A stretch of DNA of 64,000 nt from Protula sp. h YS-2021 (lineage: Eukaryota; Annelida; Polychaeta; Sabellida; Serpulidae). A model generated the notes under the pieces. That model did not search any database and was not told where the DNA came from. It saw only the letters and a list, made by a program, of their open reading frames with translations. The DNA lies in NCBI GenBank assembly GCA_949752745.1, contig OX457027.1:55680053-55744052 (forward strand), given 5' to 3'. Below, in pieces: positions 48,601-60,978 of the stretch; within the stretch, counting starts at the first letter, position 1, and every line of letters starts with the position of its first letter. Both the position numbers and the translations under genes were made by a program.

Positions 48601-51600
48601 CAATCTTGCAGTTGTCAAAGTGCACGCACAACACTGCCGCCTCGTGCCCCCTGCAAAACACGAACAGGCCTCACTGAGTCTCTTTATCACAACATCATAC
48701 CGTGGTGTTTTTTTTTAAAGAAAACTGTCGCAAATTTATTGACTTTTTACGCACCAGTAAAAATATCGCTAAGAATTTAAGAGTCAGTCTACAGTCTTGC
48801 GTATCGTGTAAAATAAAGTGAATTCTAAATGGGGTTGCACATATAACTGTGACGTAATTGTCAATAACTCATGACAATACAACCCTTCCCCTCCTTACTT
48901 ATCTCTAGCCTGAGCCTTCCGGTGGCGGCAGCCGTGGTACATTTACAACCATGTTATTGTAACTGTCAAGTGTATTTCTATGTGATCTTGCTCATTAAAG
49001 TAGATTATAAATCCATTTGATTGTGTGTATTATTATAAACAAATGTGGAGCCGAATGTTCGGCATACCGCAAAACCTGTTTCGGTTTTCTGTGTAACTTA
49101 AGCCAAAAAAAAAAAAAAAAAAAAAAAAACAAAACAAAAAATTTGTGCAAATTAGTCGATATTATAATACTCCAGTAAAATACTACCACGAATATTAAGA
49201 ATTCCGGATACATATCCTCCACCCTTCCCCACCACCTCAATCAAGTTATGCCCGCCAAAAACAATAACAACGGTATTTAGGGATATCAAACCTGAGCGTT
49301 TTCTGGCACCGTCCTGTTCTTATGTTCCAGATCTTCAAGGTTTGATCATACGAACCACTTATCACCTTCTCATCATCCACCTAATACATGAACAAGAATT
49401 ATTCAAAACTGTTCATTTAACAGATATTTGTTTTCATTTCTTCATGAGCCATGACGATCAGTTTCGTTATATTCAATAATCAACTCTACCCAAGGGCAAA
49501 TATTTACGGTATGCTAGTACAGACTGTCAAAAAAAAAAGAAGTCTTTTGATACCTTCCTTCCCTGTTACTGATTAAACCCTAAATACCGACACCCCAGAA
49601 GTAACCTGAACGCCAGTTCTATTTCTGACAACTGACCTGAAGACATCTGACTGTATCGTAGTGGCCGGTCATCGTAACTTTGCAGGCGATGCTGGACCAT
49701 GTGTGCTGGGTCGATAAATCCCAAACCTAAGCACGCATAAAATATTCACTATGCTCCCCCTCGAACATTGTTTCGTTTGTAAATAAATATGAATTCGTTC
49801 AGAAAAAAACTAACGGGAGTCCTTTATTTATGGTTTCTCAGCCAATAAAACATGCATTAAACATGAGATAGAAAAAGAAATACTCATCCTTGTGAATCTC
49901 ACTAATGCCGTACTATCTATTGTTAAAGCTTGTCTCTGGCAGAATGTAACACACCTTGATTGTTCGGTCGGTAGAGCCACTGACTAGCCTATTGCCGTCT
50001 AAATGCAAACACCTCACAGTCCCAGAGTGGCCGACAAGAGTCTGCACCGACCACGGGCTATTCGTTCTGATATTCCAAACCTAACAATAAAATCGTTCAC
50101 GTTAATGTTAAAACTCCACGAAGCTATGATGGCTGTAGTTTTTTCGGTTTTTTTTTTCGAGGGGGGAAATTTAGCAACATCTTCAAGTGAATAAGCTGAT
50201 TCGTTTAGCTTTCACAAAAGTGAGGCCTGCTCTGTCAGTTAGTACTGCTGTAATTGCACTTATTACCTTTATGGTTTTATCAGAAGAGCCACTGACAATT
50301 CGCGTATTGTCGAACTGCACACAGGAAACACCTGAAAGATCGTGGGAACATTAGGTACGTGCAAACGAAACAGCTGAAATGCTGTCAAGAGGTTCTGCAT
50401 CAGATATGATGTAATTTGAAAGAAAAAATTCCAAAAAAGAGACCATTGTGTTAAAAATAAAATAACAATTTAACTGGCACACATCTTCCGAAAAAAATCC
50501 TTCTGTCGAGTAAGATCGAAGAAAACTACTGCTTGACCTGACCTTGAGTGTGACCTTCAAACGTTCGCACCGTACAGCGGCCCCTCATCCAATTGTCATG
50601 TAAACGATATCGCTCGGCGAACACTCTCTTCCACTGTCAATTCAACAAAATTGTTCTTGTTTGATGTGTTTGATTTTAATTTATTGATCTATTGCCAGTT
50701 TTTCTACTTATCAAATTTGCATCAATTATCAATAGCACTGACTGATATAAGTCTTTTTCTTAAACAAAATCTTTGAACTAGATGCTGTCAGAGAGCAGCA
50801 ATATCCCCCGTGAAACCATAAATATTACCCCTATGCAATATCTAAGCTAATGGATTACCATTGACAGGAAACTGGACACCCTTCCTTGAACGACAAATCA
50901 ACAATACTACAAACTGTCTTTGAACAGATATAACCCGAATCTATTTTTTATTAATCTAATGTAATCTAATCTAATCCACGAAGTCCACTCCGTTTGCATA
51001 TATGTCGATTTATGACGATTTTTAAAAGCCTGTCATTTTGTCAATTTTGCTTCGATCAAACTGAAACCTTGACGTTGCACATCTTTATACCCTATATGTT
51101 GCCTATATGAAATATGAAAGCTGAATTATGCTTCGTTGATATAGAAGTGGTGTCCACAAAGTCCTATACATGTGCACATATGTCTATTTTCGACGATTTT
51201 CAAAAGCCTGTCAATTTGTCAATTTTGCTTCGATCAAACTGAAACCTTAACGTTGCACATCTTTATACCCTATATTTTGCCTATATGAAATATGAAAGCT
51301 GAATTATGCTTCGTTGATATAGAAGTGGTGTCCACAAAGTCCTATACATGTGCACATATGTCTATTTTCGACGATTTTCAAAAGCCTGTCAATTTGTCAA
51401 TTTTGCTTCGATCAAACTGAAACCTTGACGTTGCACATCTTTATACCCTATATTTTGCCTGTATGAAATATGAAAGCTGAATTATGCTTCGTTGATATAG
51501 AAGTGGTGTCCACAAAGTCCTATACATGTGCACATATGTCTATTTTCGACGATTTTCAAAAGCCTGTCAATTTGTCAATTTTGCTTCGATCAAACTGAAA

Positions 51601-54600
51601 CCTTGACGTTGCACATCTTTATACCCTATACTTTGCCTGTATGAAATATGAAAGCTGAATTATGCTTCGTTGATATAGAAGTGGTGTCCACAAAGTCCTT
51701 AGCTTGAAGAGGGGACGGACGGACGGACGGACAATCTCAAACCTATATCCCTCCGTTTCACGGGGGATAATAACCTTTGGAAGGATTTTATTTAAGCCAG
51801 GAAATTCTGTCAGCAACTGTTAGCATCACACTTAGTGTCTCAGTTATTTTCTAAACTCTAACACCTTTAGAGCTAACGTTGCCAAACGATACGTCAGTTC
51901 AAACAGTGATATATCATTGTACTGGCTGCACTACTCACGTGGACGGAGCCCGTTGTACAGGGGGATATGTGTTGTATGATTTGCTTTTGTTCACCGTTAC
52001 GAGACAACTTCCATTTGGGCTGAGAGCAGAACTTTCTCCACAGGCTCGGCTCGTTCGCCAGTTCGTACCACGCCTTGCATACGCTTGAAGCTCTACATAA
52101 ACTGACTGCAAACAAATCCATAACAAGCGTTCAGCAGGGATTCACTTCTAATTGTGTACTGCATTCAGAGACCTCACTGTGGCACAGACGCATTCATTTT
52201 GATGCGGGATGTATTATGCGTCATCTTTTAGCAGATTTTCTTTTTGTGAAAGGCATTTTTCCGTCAAAGACGCATGATCTTTCGACCGTTATACCTTTCG
52301 ACGGTTATATACGAATTTATTCATTGGTACATTGAAAAAAATTAGCTGAAAAAATGAAACACTCGAACTTTTATTGAGCATTAATGTTGCCGTTTAATGG
52401 GAGTGTTTATGTGTTACGTTGGTGCACGCCCAATTATACGGACATTCACTCGAAAAAAGGGAGACAAAAATGCCTTTTTATTGTCTTAAAGGGGAAAATT
52501 TAGTTGTTCTTTTTTTAAATATCCATCACCTCAAATCAGTTTGCACTTAAAATATACATTCTAAAGAATTTTCTTAACAGAAAAACGGTAGGAGTACTCT
52601 TGCATGTAATTCGTGCTGACGTTTTACGAGCCACCCAATACCAATATTTTCTTCTTAAACTGACAGTAATTCCAGTTACTGAATGAATTACTACGCATGA
52701 ATATTGCACCGCGAAACATCTTCGATAATGGCATACCTTATTAAGCGAGTGAAAGGCACATACTAACCGGGATCTAGGAAGGAGAAGATGGTTAGCACCA
52801 ATGACTGGGGCAGCCAGCGTATACGATCCTGACAATTGGCCGGGCAGTCGGGGTGGGGATGCGTACTCAACTGTTCACATATGAGATGTGTCTGCGGCAT
52901 ACTACAATGCATCTGGACATAAAAACAAATCAAACTACAACTCGTGGCTAGTACCGGTAAGTGGGTAATTTTTTTGTTGTTGTTGTAATTTGCCATTTTT
53001 CACGCCGGCCTCTGGATACTGTGATTGCAGTCCTGGGTGAGAAATGTCAGACTTCACTCATGTTTTGGTCTTTAAACTTAATAGAATTTTGTTATTAACC
53101 TTAGGTTATAATTATTCGAAGCATGCCCTATTTAAGAAAGTGGTATCATGATATGGCAAGGGTGATCTTTTTACAGTGGCTAGCACATCCGTGCCGCTAT
53201 CCATACCAAACATGCAGGATAACTGTCGGCTAAAGAAATAACTTGCCATGTAAAGACATACCAGTAGTCGCTGGAGAATCACATTCTTTTGTTCGTTAGT
53301 AAAGCCACAAAACCATTGCTCCATCGCCTGAAATGTATTAAATTAGAGAAAATAGGTTGAAATAAAACGATTTGTTTTCAATAGCAATAAAATTAAGCAA
53401 TAAAATGATATCAGTCAATTTGTTTTCGAAGGTGAAGTTTCAGTAACTGAAGAAGAGAAGTCTATTGCTCCAGATGCAGTTAACTGCAATTATGAAGGCA
53501 CTTAATAATCCCAACAGCCCACTGCAATCTTCGATAACCCAAACCTGAGGGTGCGCCTGCCTTCCACAATGTGGCTTTGCAATTACGTAATCTTTAGCCA
53601 AGACATAATTATATGAAACTATACGTTTGCGACTTTACAATAGTATATTAAATATATAGCGCATACATCTGCTTTATTCTTGAAGCCTGTAGGAGTAGAT
53701 TTATCAGCAGTAATACTGGTTTTGTTTTGATATCTGTCATGGTCGCTCAAAAGCAAGTCTGTCTCTTTATCATTGTCAGATAAATTCTGTGTATCCTGGT
53801 TAAATCGCTGAATAGTGGTTTCGTCAGATAGTGCATCCACTGTACTGGAAAAACAGTTTCCTTGTTCAATATGGACATGCATTTTGGTGTCTAGGGTATT
53901 TCTTGAGGTTCCACTAATTTGAGGCAAACACAAACAACAAACAGTTTGAGATTCAGTTTCAGAAGATTTGGGGGACATTACTCCTGTACTGAATTCACTT
54001 CCCAAAGTCTTTCCGGTTTTTGGCAGAGTAGATGCTTGTTTAGCTTCTTCGTCCAAGGTGTCACCCTCTCCATCACAAAGAGGCGTAGCGTTTTCAAAAT
54101 CCCCTAATCCTCGATCCAGACTTGTTGTTGAAATACATTTTCTCCTATAGACCGGGCATACACCGTTCAGTCTGTCACTCGGAGAGCAGCTACAACAAGC
54201 AATACAGTGGCATATTTTCGCCGACACTTCTTCGGGTTCCGAAAGACACCGAGGCAGGAAGGCACCTAAATCACCGGAAACTTTCGCCTTTCTACGCCAC
54301 GCATACTTCGGTCGACAGTTGCCATCCAAATGGACATTGTCTAGCTGCATAAACAGTGCCTTGGCAACGCTTGGTCGTAGGCAGTTTTGTTCGATCACTT
54401 CGCTGTTGGGATATTGTTTGGATCTTTTCACATAGCATCCCTCGTCGTTTTCAAAGACATCATTGTCACTGGAAGACTCACTATCAATGGATGACCTGTA
54501 ATTAAAGAGATGCACTCGGCTAAAATCAACTGCTCTAGTTCAAAATACTACGACACATACATTATATTTTGGAAACTGCATTACATTACCTACAAACCTA

Positions 54601-55010
54601 CCGATCGTACCAAGTACATAGCCAAGTACGGTAAATACTATACTACACAGAACGATGAGCAAATGACTTCACAAATTCAGTATATGACTTCACAAATGGA
54701 CATATTCTGTTAATTTGAAGGTAAAACTCATAAACATTATTATTTAAAACCTTGTTTTAACAACCGCCACATCAAAAAATGCTGCTGCATTTACAAATCA
54801 CTTACCTGTACGTCTGAGGCGAGGCCGCCGACCACTCGCCATCGTCTGACAACGGCCCGTCAGGTGTCAAGTTTCCAGCGCTGCTCTTTGTGTGTCGGGA
54901 TTTTCTAGAAAACCAGCTCACCTTGTTCCACACTTTAGATTTGTGCTTTGATCTTTTACTGCCTCTGCTATAAGAGCCATAATGGCTGGGACCATCCATA
55001 GTTTCATTGC
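42629..55010 (-). CDS. F-box / seven-WD-repeat protein, FBXW7-like (at least 14 coding exons)
   Basis: Substrate receptor of an SCF-type ubiquitin ligase. Inferred exons in transcript order: 55010-54806, 54495-53667, 53327-53262, 52912-52768, 52105-51939, 50633-50543, 50331-50267, 50080-49955, 49726-49637, 49380-49292, 48650-48572, 48417-48224, 48008-47951, 42772-42629. All borders are GT-AG and phases fit throughout. The N-terminal 340 or so residues are Ser/acidic/Cys-rich and probably disordered. Next come WFCGFTNEQKNVILQRLL, the F-box (LPQSLVLTIFSFLDP, CRASSVCKAWYELA, LWRKFC), a linker, then seven WD repeats, each with GH...VxCLQ...IVSGSxD-TIK-W, ending LWDFSSV. Six introns cut at the same point (IK|VW or Q|V). 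The in-frame ATG at 54999 would give 778 aa, but an upstream exon is possible. Exact orthology (FBXW7 or a related invertebrate paralogue) is unresolved. Confidence 0.88.
43480..46905 (+). repeat. 114-bp satellite, ~30 copies, with 798-bp higher-order unit
   Basis: The unit contains CTGCACTTTTAAAGCGAAAA, TACAACTTTCTTACATTATC, GCCCAATGTTCCCTATTATC and an imperfect palindrome ACCCGAAAAATAT...ATATTTTCGGGT. As 114 is 38 codons, long frames stay open: 904 and 767 codons on plus and many on minus. They are translations of the repeat, with no splice signals or start context. A seven-unit block repeats at 798 bp (unusual unit with CGCAATTCCAAAAAATATC at about 45174 and 45972). The array lies wholly inside the FBXW-like intron 42773-47950. 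Confidence 0.95.
46990..47770 (+). mobile_element. Tandem-bodied element (2 x ~339 bp) with GACGG tract and hairpin
   Basis: Two copies of a roughly 339-bp unit (AAGCTCAGTAGATTCAAAAA at 47051 and 47390; GGAATCTTCCGATGAAAAAT in each) are followed by GGACGGACAGACGGACGGCT and a terminal hairpin TAGCCCTGTTGGCT-GAAA-AGCCAACTGGGCTA near 47733-47767. Same layout as the 35.0, 50.8 and 55.9 kb elements but with an unrelated body. Start uncertain. It lies in the same intron as the 114-bp satellite. Confidence 0.75.
50780..51772 (+). mobile_element. Tandem-bodied (pearl/HINE-like) element with 178-bp units
   Basis: The leader TGCTGTCAGAGAGCAGCA (itself a short hairpin) is followed by TATCCCCCGTGAAAC at 50811. 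The body is about four copies of an exact 178-bp unit (GACGTTGCACATCTTTATAC at 51071, 51249, 51427 and 51605). Then come (GGAC)n at 51713-51735, CTCAAACCTATATCCCTCCG and the end GTTTCACGGGGGATA, the inverse of the start. It lies in the FBXW-like intron 50634-51938. Confidence 0.85.
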
Positions 55011-55099
55011 CTGTTAAACATGAAGTCATTAATATTGTAATTCGCAGCTGAATATTGTCCACTATGTTTACTGCACCTTTGATACAACTCATATTACGC

Positions 55100-55885
55100 T
55101 GGGCCATCTACTTTTCAATGCAATCAAGAAATAATTAGAATATTAAAACGTGTTTATATAAAGCCATTACAATTGTGTAAACATCACATCCATCTAATAT
55201 AATTTCGCCGGTTCGTAGAAAATCATTTAGTCAGGGACTACCAAATAAAATTAAATTTAAAGCCCAAATACACAAACACTGATAATTTTGAAAAAGTAAG
55301 ATGCAGATATAGGAGTATATAGTTGAGGTATTGGATGCATTATTCTGTAGTTTTTTGCGTGTGTAATTTTTTTATTCGTTCAATTTATCACTGTATCTTT
55401 GTCCTTCCTCTTCTGAATCCGCATTTCAAGAGAAAATGAAACTTGTTTAATACCCGGAAATTATAGTTATGGCTCCGAAATCTACAACTCAACCACACGT
55501 TTGATATAACAAGTATACATGTTTGGGTGTGAGATCAGTATGGTCCATGGAGGACCATATACCTTCCACACACGAGAAGGATCCGTTGTAATTATGTTGC
55601 ATCAATAAAATTGCACCACAACAAAGCAGACAACATTTGAAACTTGCAACTGGGTTTCTGTTTACGAGAAATCAATACCTTTGAATACACCAGAAGTATG
55701 AAACTGGAACAAATTTAAACCTAAGGAACTTCGACAAAACCTAAGATATTTATGATTTCTAACATTCTACACTCAATCGACAAATGTAAACAACAAAAGC
55801 GGAAAGCATGGCATTTTCCGGGAATACAGCAGACTGTGACTCGTCTGGTGGTCAAATTGGATCATTTGCTACTACAAACGTATGT
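55100..55885. other. Upstream flank of the FBXW-like gene; no recognisable feature
   Basis: May contain the promoter or a 5' exon. A minus-strand frame to 55107 (MAQRNMSCIKG) is continuous with the 54806-55010 exon, but its coding status is uncertain. Confidence 0.4.
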
Positions 55886-56613
55886 AACTAGATGCTGTCA
55901 GAGAGCAGCAGGATCCCCTGTGAAACTCATAAACTGGACGCGGCAAATCTTTATTCCCTAATTATTGCATAAATGAAAGAATAATTGCTCTTACATGATT
56001 CCTTTATAGGTAAGTGGACTCCAAAAGGTACCCTCTGTGACACGAAAGCGTCAATTTAGCCCACTTTCAGAGGGCTGTAATTTCGACAATTTTCTAACGA
56101 TCAAACTGAAAGTTTGACGTTGCACATCTTCATTCCACATTTATTTGATATAAGAAAGAACAACAGCTCTTACGTGATTCCTTAATAGTAAAGTGGCCTC
56201 CACAAGGTACCTTCTGCGGCACGAAAATGTAGCCCATTTTCAGAGGGCTGTAATTTCGGCAGTTTTTGATCGATCAGACTGAAACCTTGTCGTTGCACAT
56301 ATGCATACAATAAAGATTGCATAAATGAAAGAATAATAGCTCTTACATGATTCCTTAATAGAGAAGAGGAGTCCACAAGGTAGCCTCGAAAGCGTCAAGT
56401 TAGGCAATTTTCAGAGGGCTGCAATTTCGACAATTTTTGATCGATCAAACTGAAACCTTGATGTTGCACACCTAAATTTCCTCGTAATACTAAAGCTCTA
56501 ACCACTTTAATTAATAGAGATGAGGACTCCACAAGGTACTTACCATCAAGTGGAACAGACGGGCAGACAGACGGACAAGCTCAAACCTATATCCCTCCGT
56601 TTCACGGGGGCTA
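55886..56613 (+). mobile_element. Tandem-bodied element related to 50780-51772
   Basis: Starts with the same leader (GATGCTGTCAGAGAGCAGCA) then GATCCCCTGTGAAAC. The body has about four diverged units of 171-182 bp, each with AAACTGAAACCTTGACGTTG and GGTACC-like blocks. The tail is GGGCAGACAGACGGAC, CTCAAACCTATATCCCTCCG and GTTTCACGGGGGCTA. The units are homologous to the 178-bp units at 51 kb. Confidence 0.8.
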
Positions 56614-57005
56614 AATAGATTGGAAAATATGATTCTAAAAACTTGTCCTATTCTGAGATGCCCTTTCTCAAGTATGTGATTCTAAGGACAGGTAATACTA
56701 AAATGAGTAAAAATAGGTTTCAGCATATACACGTCAAATTTCCCGTTCTGCAAGCAGAGGAACATGAAACTGAACAGCACAGCCTGATTGGCAAAACTAA
56801 AAATGTGTTCTGTTAATGTGAAAACAGCGCTTGCTCTGGTTATCCAAGATTTACTCACAAATTAGAAGACGCAGTTCATCATGAGATTCTAATGGTAAGT
56901 CATGATGATCTTCTGTGGCTAATAGACCAATTTGTAATTTAACCAATAACAGTGTGCTGTTTAATTTGAATGTTCTTTGCCTCGTACTACCCTTCTCAAA
57001 CTAAG

Positions 57006-57226
57006 CCAAATTACACTTTGGCGTTCCAAATAAAATGCGCAAAAATTCTGCGTTTCGAATAAAAACTAACCAGATAAAAAGTGAAAAAAAAATGGTAAAG
57101 AGATTTCGCCTAAATGTAAAATTTCTCTTGCACCTACGAGAATCGTGTTTTCAACAACCCGTATGCCATTTTAAAAATGTAGTAACTAATTTTCAGTTTC
57201 AATTTCTTTTATGCTTCGAGTACGAG

Positions 57227-57257
<31 letters not shown>

Positions 57258-57370
57258 TTTCTTCTATACTCGTATTTCTTCTATCATCTCTTTCATTTTT
57301 ACCTGGTTTCCGTGCATTCGAAATTCTAAATTCTTGCGTATTTTTTCGAAACACCCAAATTGTGATTAGG
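57006..57370 (-). mobile_element. 365-bp MITE, inverted relative of 17248-17558
   Basis: Terminal inverted repeats CCAAATTACACTTTGGCGTT / ACACCCAAATTGTGATTAGG. The interior matches the reverse complement of the RPN1-intron copy and has an added T homopolymer at about 57230-57251. Confidence 0.7.
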
Positions 57371-58436
57371 CTTATCGCGTCTGAAACTTGTACAAGTACG
57401 AGTAATAATAATATCGTGGCTGCCAGTTTAAAATAAACCTGGGAAAAAGTTCTAAAGGATGTTTTCACTTTATGAACACATTTTCTGCTTTGCCAATTTT
57501 AATATACAGTTCAATTTCATTTTTCGCCGCAAGCCCTGAGCGATAATCTTGATGTTAAAAGCACATATTATCGCTCGACTTGATATCATTGTTCTCAAAG
57601 GCAACTCCTTTACATGAAAAATTTCAAACGCAAATAAATTTACTATTGTTGCTTAAAATCTAGACTTACAGAATAAGGCATTAAAGCTCGATGTTCCAAG
57701 ACAACAACGGAAGAAATAAGACTTCGATCATTATTTTTTGTAACTTCCGCATTTCACTAATCGCGCAAAAAAGATGTGGTGGGAGAGGAGTAATGCAGTA
57801 CTTGCAGTTGACGGATGTTTAAAATTAGGAATTTTGCTAGGGTCGGTCAGGACCCGAAGTGAAATTATGATTTTAAAAGTGATCCTACGTAAGGTCTAAC
57901 ACTGCTTTCTCCTCACAACCACCATGCAGATAGCCGTTCAAAGATTCGATTTGCTCTCTGAAGTTTGCTCGAATAAGACACATATATTCCACAAACAAGC
58001 TTTTATTATCCACCGGAAACTACAAACACGGCCGTAAACCGAACTCAGTCCAAATCGGAAAGTTCTTAACACTCAATTCATCCTCCGGTGCGCTGTCCGT
58101 TCCTCCCTCTGGCTTCCTCCTCGCCTCTCCCCTCCCGTGTGTCAATATCTCCGACCTCTAAAACACACCAAAACCATACATTTCATTAACCCGAGGGTGA
58201 AAGTCTTTATGAAACAAAACGCCTCCCTGGACCCGCCTTCGAGCTGCCCGATCCACACCCCTTCTCGCTCAGCTAAACGAGGGAGGGAGGGTGGGAGCGT
58301 TTTAAACCTTACTTCCGATCACTTATAAAATCATAATTTCACTTCGGGTCCTGACGGACCCTAGTAAAATTCCGAATTTTACTTCGTGATCCTACGTAAG
58401 GTCTAACACTGCTTGTTCAAAGCCTACATTATGCCA

Positions 58437-59619
58437 TTAGCACCCTAGCTTGAACATTTTCTTGTCCTCGCCTATGGGCCTCTTATAATGTCTACGAAAA
58501 GTCCCCACTGACTTCCAATTTACCGCCTTCATGATCAAGTCTATCGAGACCCCCACATTTGCCGCCTTGGAGGTAGAGGCCCCCCTGGTTGAATGAGCTA
58601 TCCAAACCGAGGTATCAATGCCCGCAGCTCCCAGCAACCTCTTCAGCCATCCTGCTATCGTGCTAGAGACTACCGGTTTAAAAGGCCTCAATACACTCAA
58701 AAAATAGATCAGCCCTATCCCGGGGCCGAAGGGACCGGGTTTTGTCCAGATAGGTCTCGAGACATCGTACTGGGTCAACATCTGGGTCTCCTGGCAGCGA
58801 AAACATTTCCACTGCGGGACACTTCGCTTTGTGAGGCTCTTTACATAAAAAAAGACTCGTTCCTCAGTAACTACCATATTATCGGTGTCTGGGGCCCCTA
58901 AATCAGACGATCTACCGAATGTAGCTAAGACAATCAGCATAGCCAATTTCCACGTTAATTTTCTCAACTCCATACTTTCGTTAGGCGCCCAATTCCTAAA
59001 AAAATCCAGTACCTTCCTAACATCCCAAAATGTCGCGTATTTTGGCGTGGGTGGGTTGGCATTAAACTACCTCCGGATGTTGACCAATAGGCTGCCCATC
59101 GACCCGCGGGTGTACCTGGGATATATCTGATCTGAACCCATTAATCGTGGAATATTCATACCCCTTTTTATATATGTCTGAGAGGAAATTTACGACCTGT
59201 ACCACAGAGGCTAGAAACGGATATACCCCCCGTTCACGAGCCCAGCCACTCCACTTACTCAAGGCGTATTCGTAAGAGGTTTTTGTGCCCTCTCTCCATC
59301 TGTTCGCGAGAAGGTTACTAGCGACCTTTGAAAAACCTCGCATTTCCGCTCTTCTCCGCACACTTTTCACGCCGCCAACGCCAGGGCACCTGTCTCCATC
59401 AGAAGATGCCTCTGGCCTAGTGGTCCTGTTTGTAAATTCGTCATCGGCGGCAACAAAATGGGTGGTTCCACCAACATTTCTAGCAGATTCGGATACCATG
59501 GTTGCGCTGGCCAAGCCGGTGCTATCAAGGTCACTTCCGCCCCCTATTTCCGGATTTTCTTCAAAATTCGTCCAATCAGGCAAAACGGTGGAAACGCATA
59601 GGCCTGCTGCCCCTTCCAC
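58437..59619 (-). pseudogene. DIRS tyrosine recombinase (YR)
   Basis: Catalyses integration of the circular DIRS intermediate. The N-terminal core-binding part (frame ending 59062) contains LLANRWREGTKTSYEYALSK, VNFLSDIYKKG and INGFRSDISQVHP. The catalytic part (frame ending 58437) contains the four expected residues: Arg in FGRSSDL, His and Arg in HSTRGASTSKAA, and the nucleophilic Tyr in FRRHYKRP close to the end. The two halves are in different frames, so one shift lies between about 58973 and 59062. The residues themselves look intact. Confidence 0.8.
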
Positions 59620-59874
59620 TTCGCTTGCAACGCATCCGTGCCCATAGCCTCTGGATCCGGTTTCCAGCTGTAAAACCTCCTGACTTGGGCATTCAATCTG
59701 TCTGCAAAAAGGTCTAGCTGAAACGGACCCTATTTCCGCTCCAATTGCCGGGAAACCTCCTAGGACAATCTCCAGCTGCTCGAATCTTCCATCTCCCCCC
59801 CCCCCCGAGATAGGGCATCGGCCATTAGGTTTTCCTCGCCCGGCAGATAGATCGCCGACAGTGCTATATTCTCT

Positions 59875-60978
59875 CTATGCCAAACTCACAGATTTCCGCC
59901 TTGACGCCGTGCCTGCCTTCTTCTTCACCTGTGCCACTCCGTTATATTGTCTATGTGCAGAATCAAATGTATGCCGGTCAGTCGCCGTGCAAACGCTTTC
60001 ACCGCCAGTGTGGCTGCCTTCAATTTCCTGGCATTTATATGTCAGTCCTTTTCCTCTGGCGACCAATGCCCCGCTATCTTCCAATCCGTCGTCCACGCTC
60101 CCCATCCTTCCCTGGACGCATCCGTTGTTATGTGGTATTTTTCCCTGGGGTTCAACAAGAACTTCCCGTTTGTCGCCTCGAGATTCTGCACCCACCAGAT
60201 CAAGTCTTGGCGGCATTCCGGCCCCAGAGACACCTCTGTTTCGTAACTCTGTCCTCTCATCAGCGCTTTTGCGCTCGCCATTTGGAGATGGCAAAAATGC
60301 AGTGCTGCTGGATCGAGGACGTTAATCTATCTACCAACTTTGCTATCTCTCGAACACTTACCTTGTTTTTCCGCAACATCGACCTGCACTCGGCTACGAT
60401 CTTTTTCAACTTTCTGATCGGCAGCGAAAGCGTCATTTCGACTGAATATATAACCATCCCTAGATATTCCATTACTTGACAGGGTACTTGTACCGTCTTC
60501 TCCCAATTTATCAGAAACCCCAAGCTTTGGAAAGACAAAAACGATCGCTTTGAGATCCCTTCTCAGTTCTTCCGGATTCTTGTTCAATACTATGAGATCG
60601 CCCAGAAAAATCATGACTCGAATTCCTATCCTTCTCAAAAAAGCGATCATCGGCCTTAATAGCTTTGTAAATAATCGGAGAGATGGGCCTAGGCCGAATG
60701 TCATGACCAGGAACTGACAAAGTTTCCCTTTTCACCGAAATCTGAGAAATTTCCTCGTGTTTCCATGCATGGGGACACTGAAATACGCGCCCTTGAGATC
60801 TAACTTCATCACGAAATGCCCCGGTTTGATCATATCCGCTAACTTCTTTAAATTTTCCATTTGGAAGTGTACGTATTTCACATATTTGTTCAGTTCCTTC
60901 AGATTGAATAGTGGACGCATCCCCCCCCCCGTCTTTTTTCTCCCTCAGGAAAAGATGTCCCAGAAACTGTCCCGGCAC
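59875..60978 (-). pseudogene. DIRS reverse transcriptase - RNase H, frameshifted, mutated active site
   Basis: RT blocks: LFNLKELNKYVKYVHFQME and VMKLDLKGAYFSVPMH (60732-60920), then MTFGLGPSLRLFTKLLRPMI and RVMIFLGDLIVLNK (60600-60704), then RNase H ITTDASREGWGAW near 60120. The catalytic box, normally (Y/F)-x-D-D, reads FLGD, so the first aspartate is glycine, and DLKGAY has glycine where relatives have a second Asp. At least three frame changes. It cannot encode an active polymerase as it stands. Confidence 0.8.

Noticed and set aside
59861..60479. Plus-strand 154- and 200-codon frames across the DIRS element
   Set aside because: They are antisense shadows of the RT-RNase H region on the minus strand.
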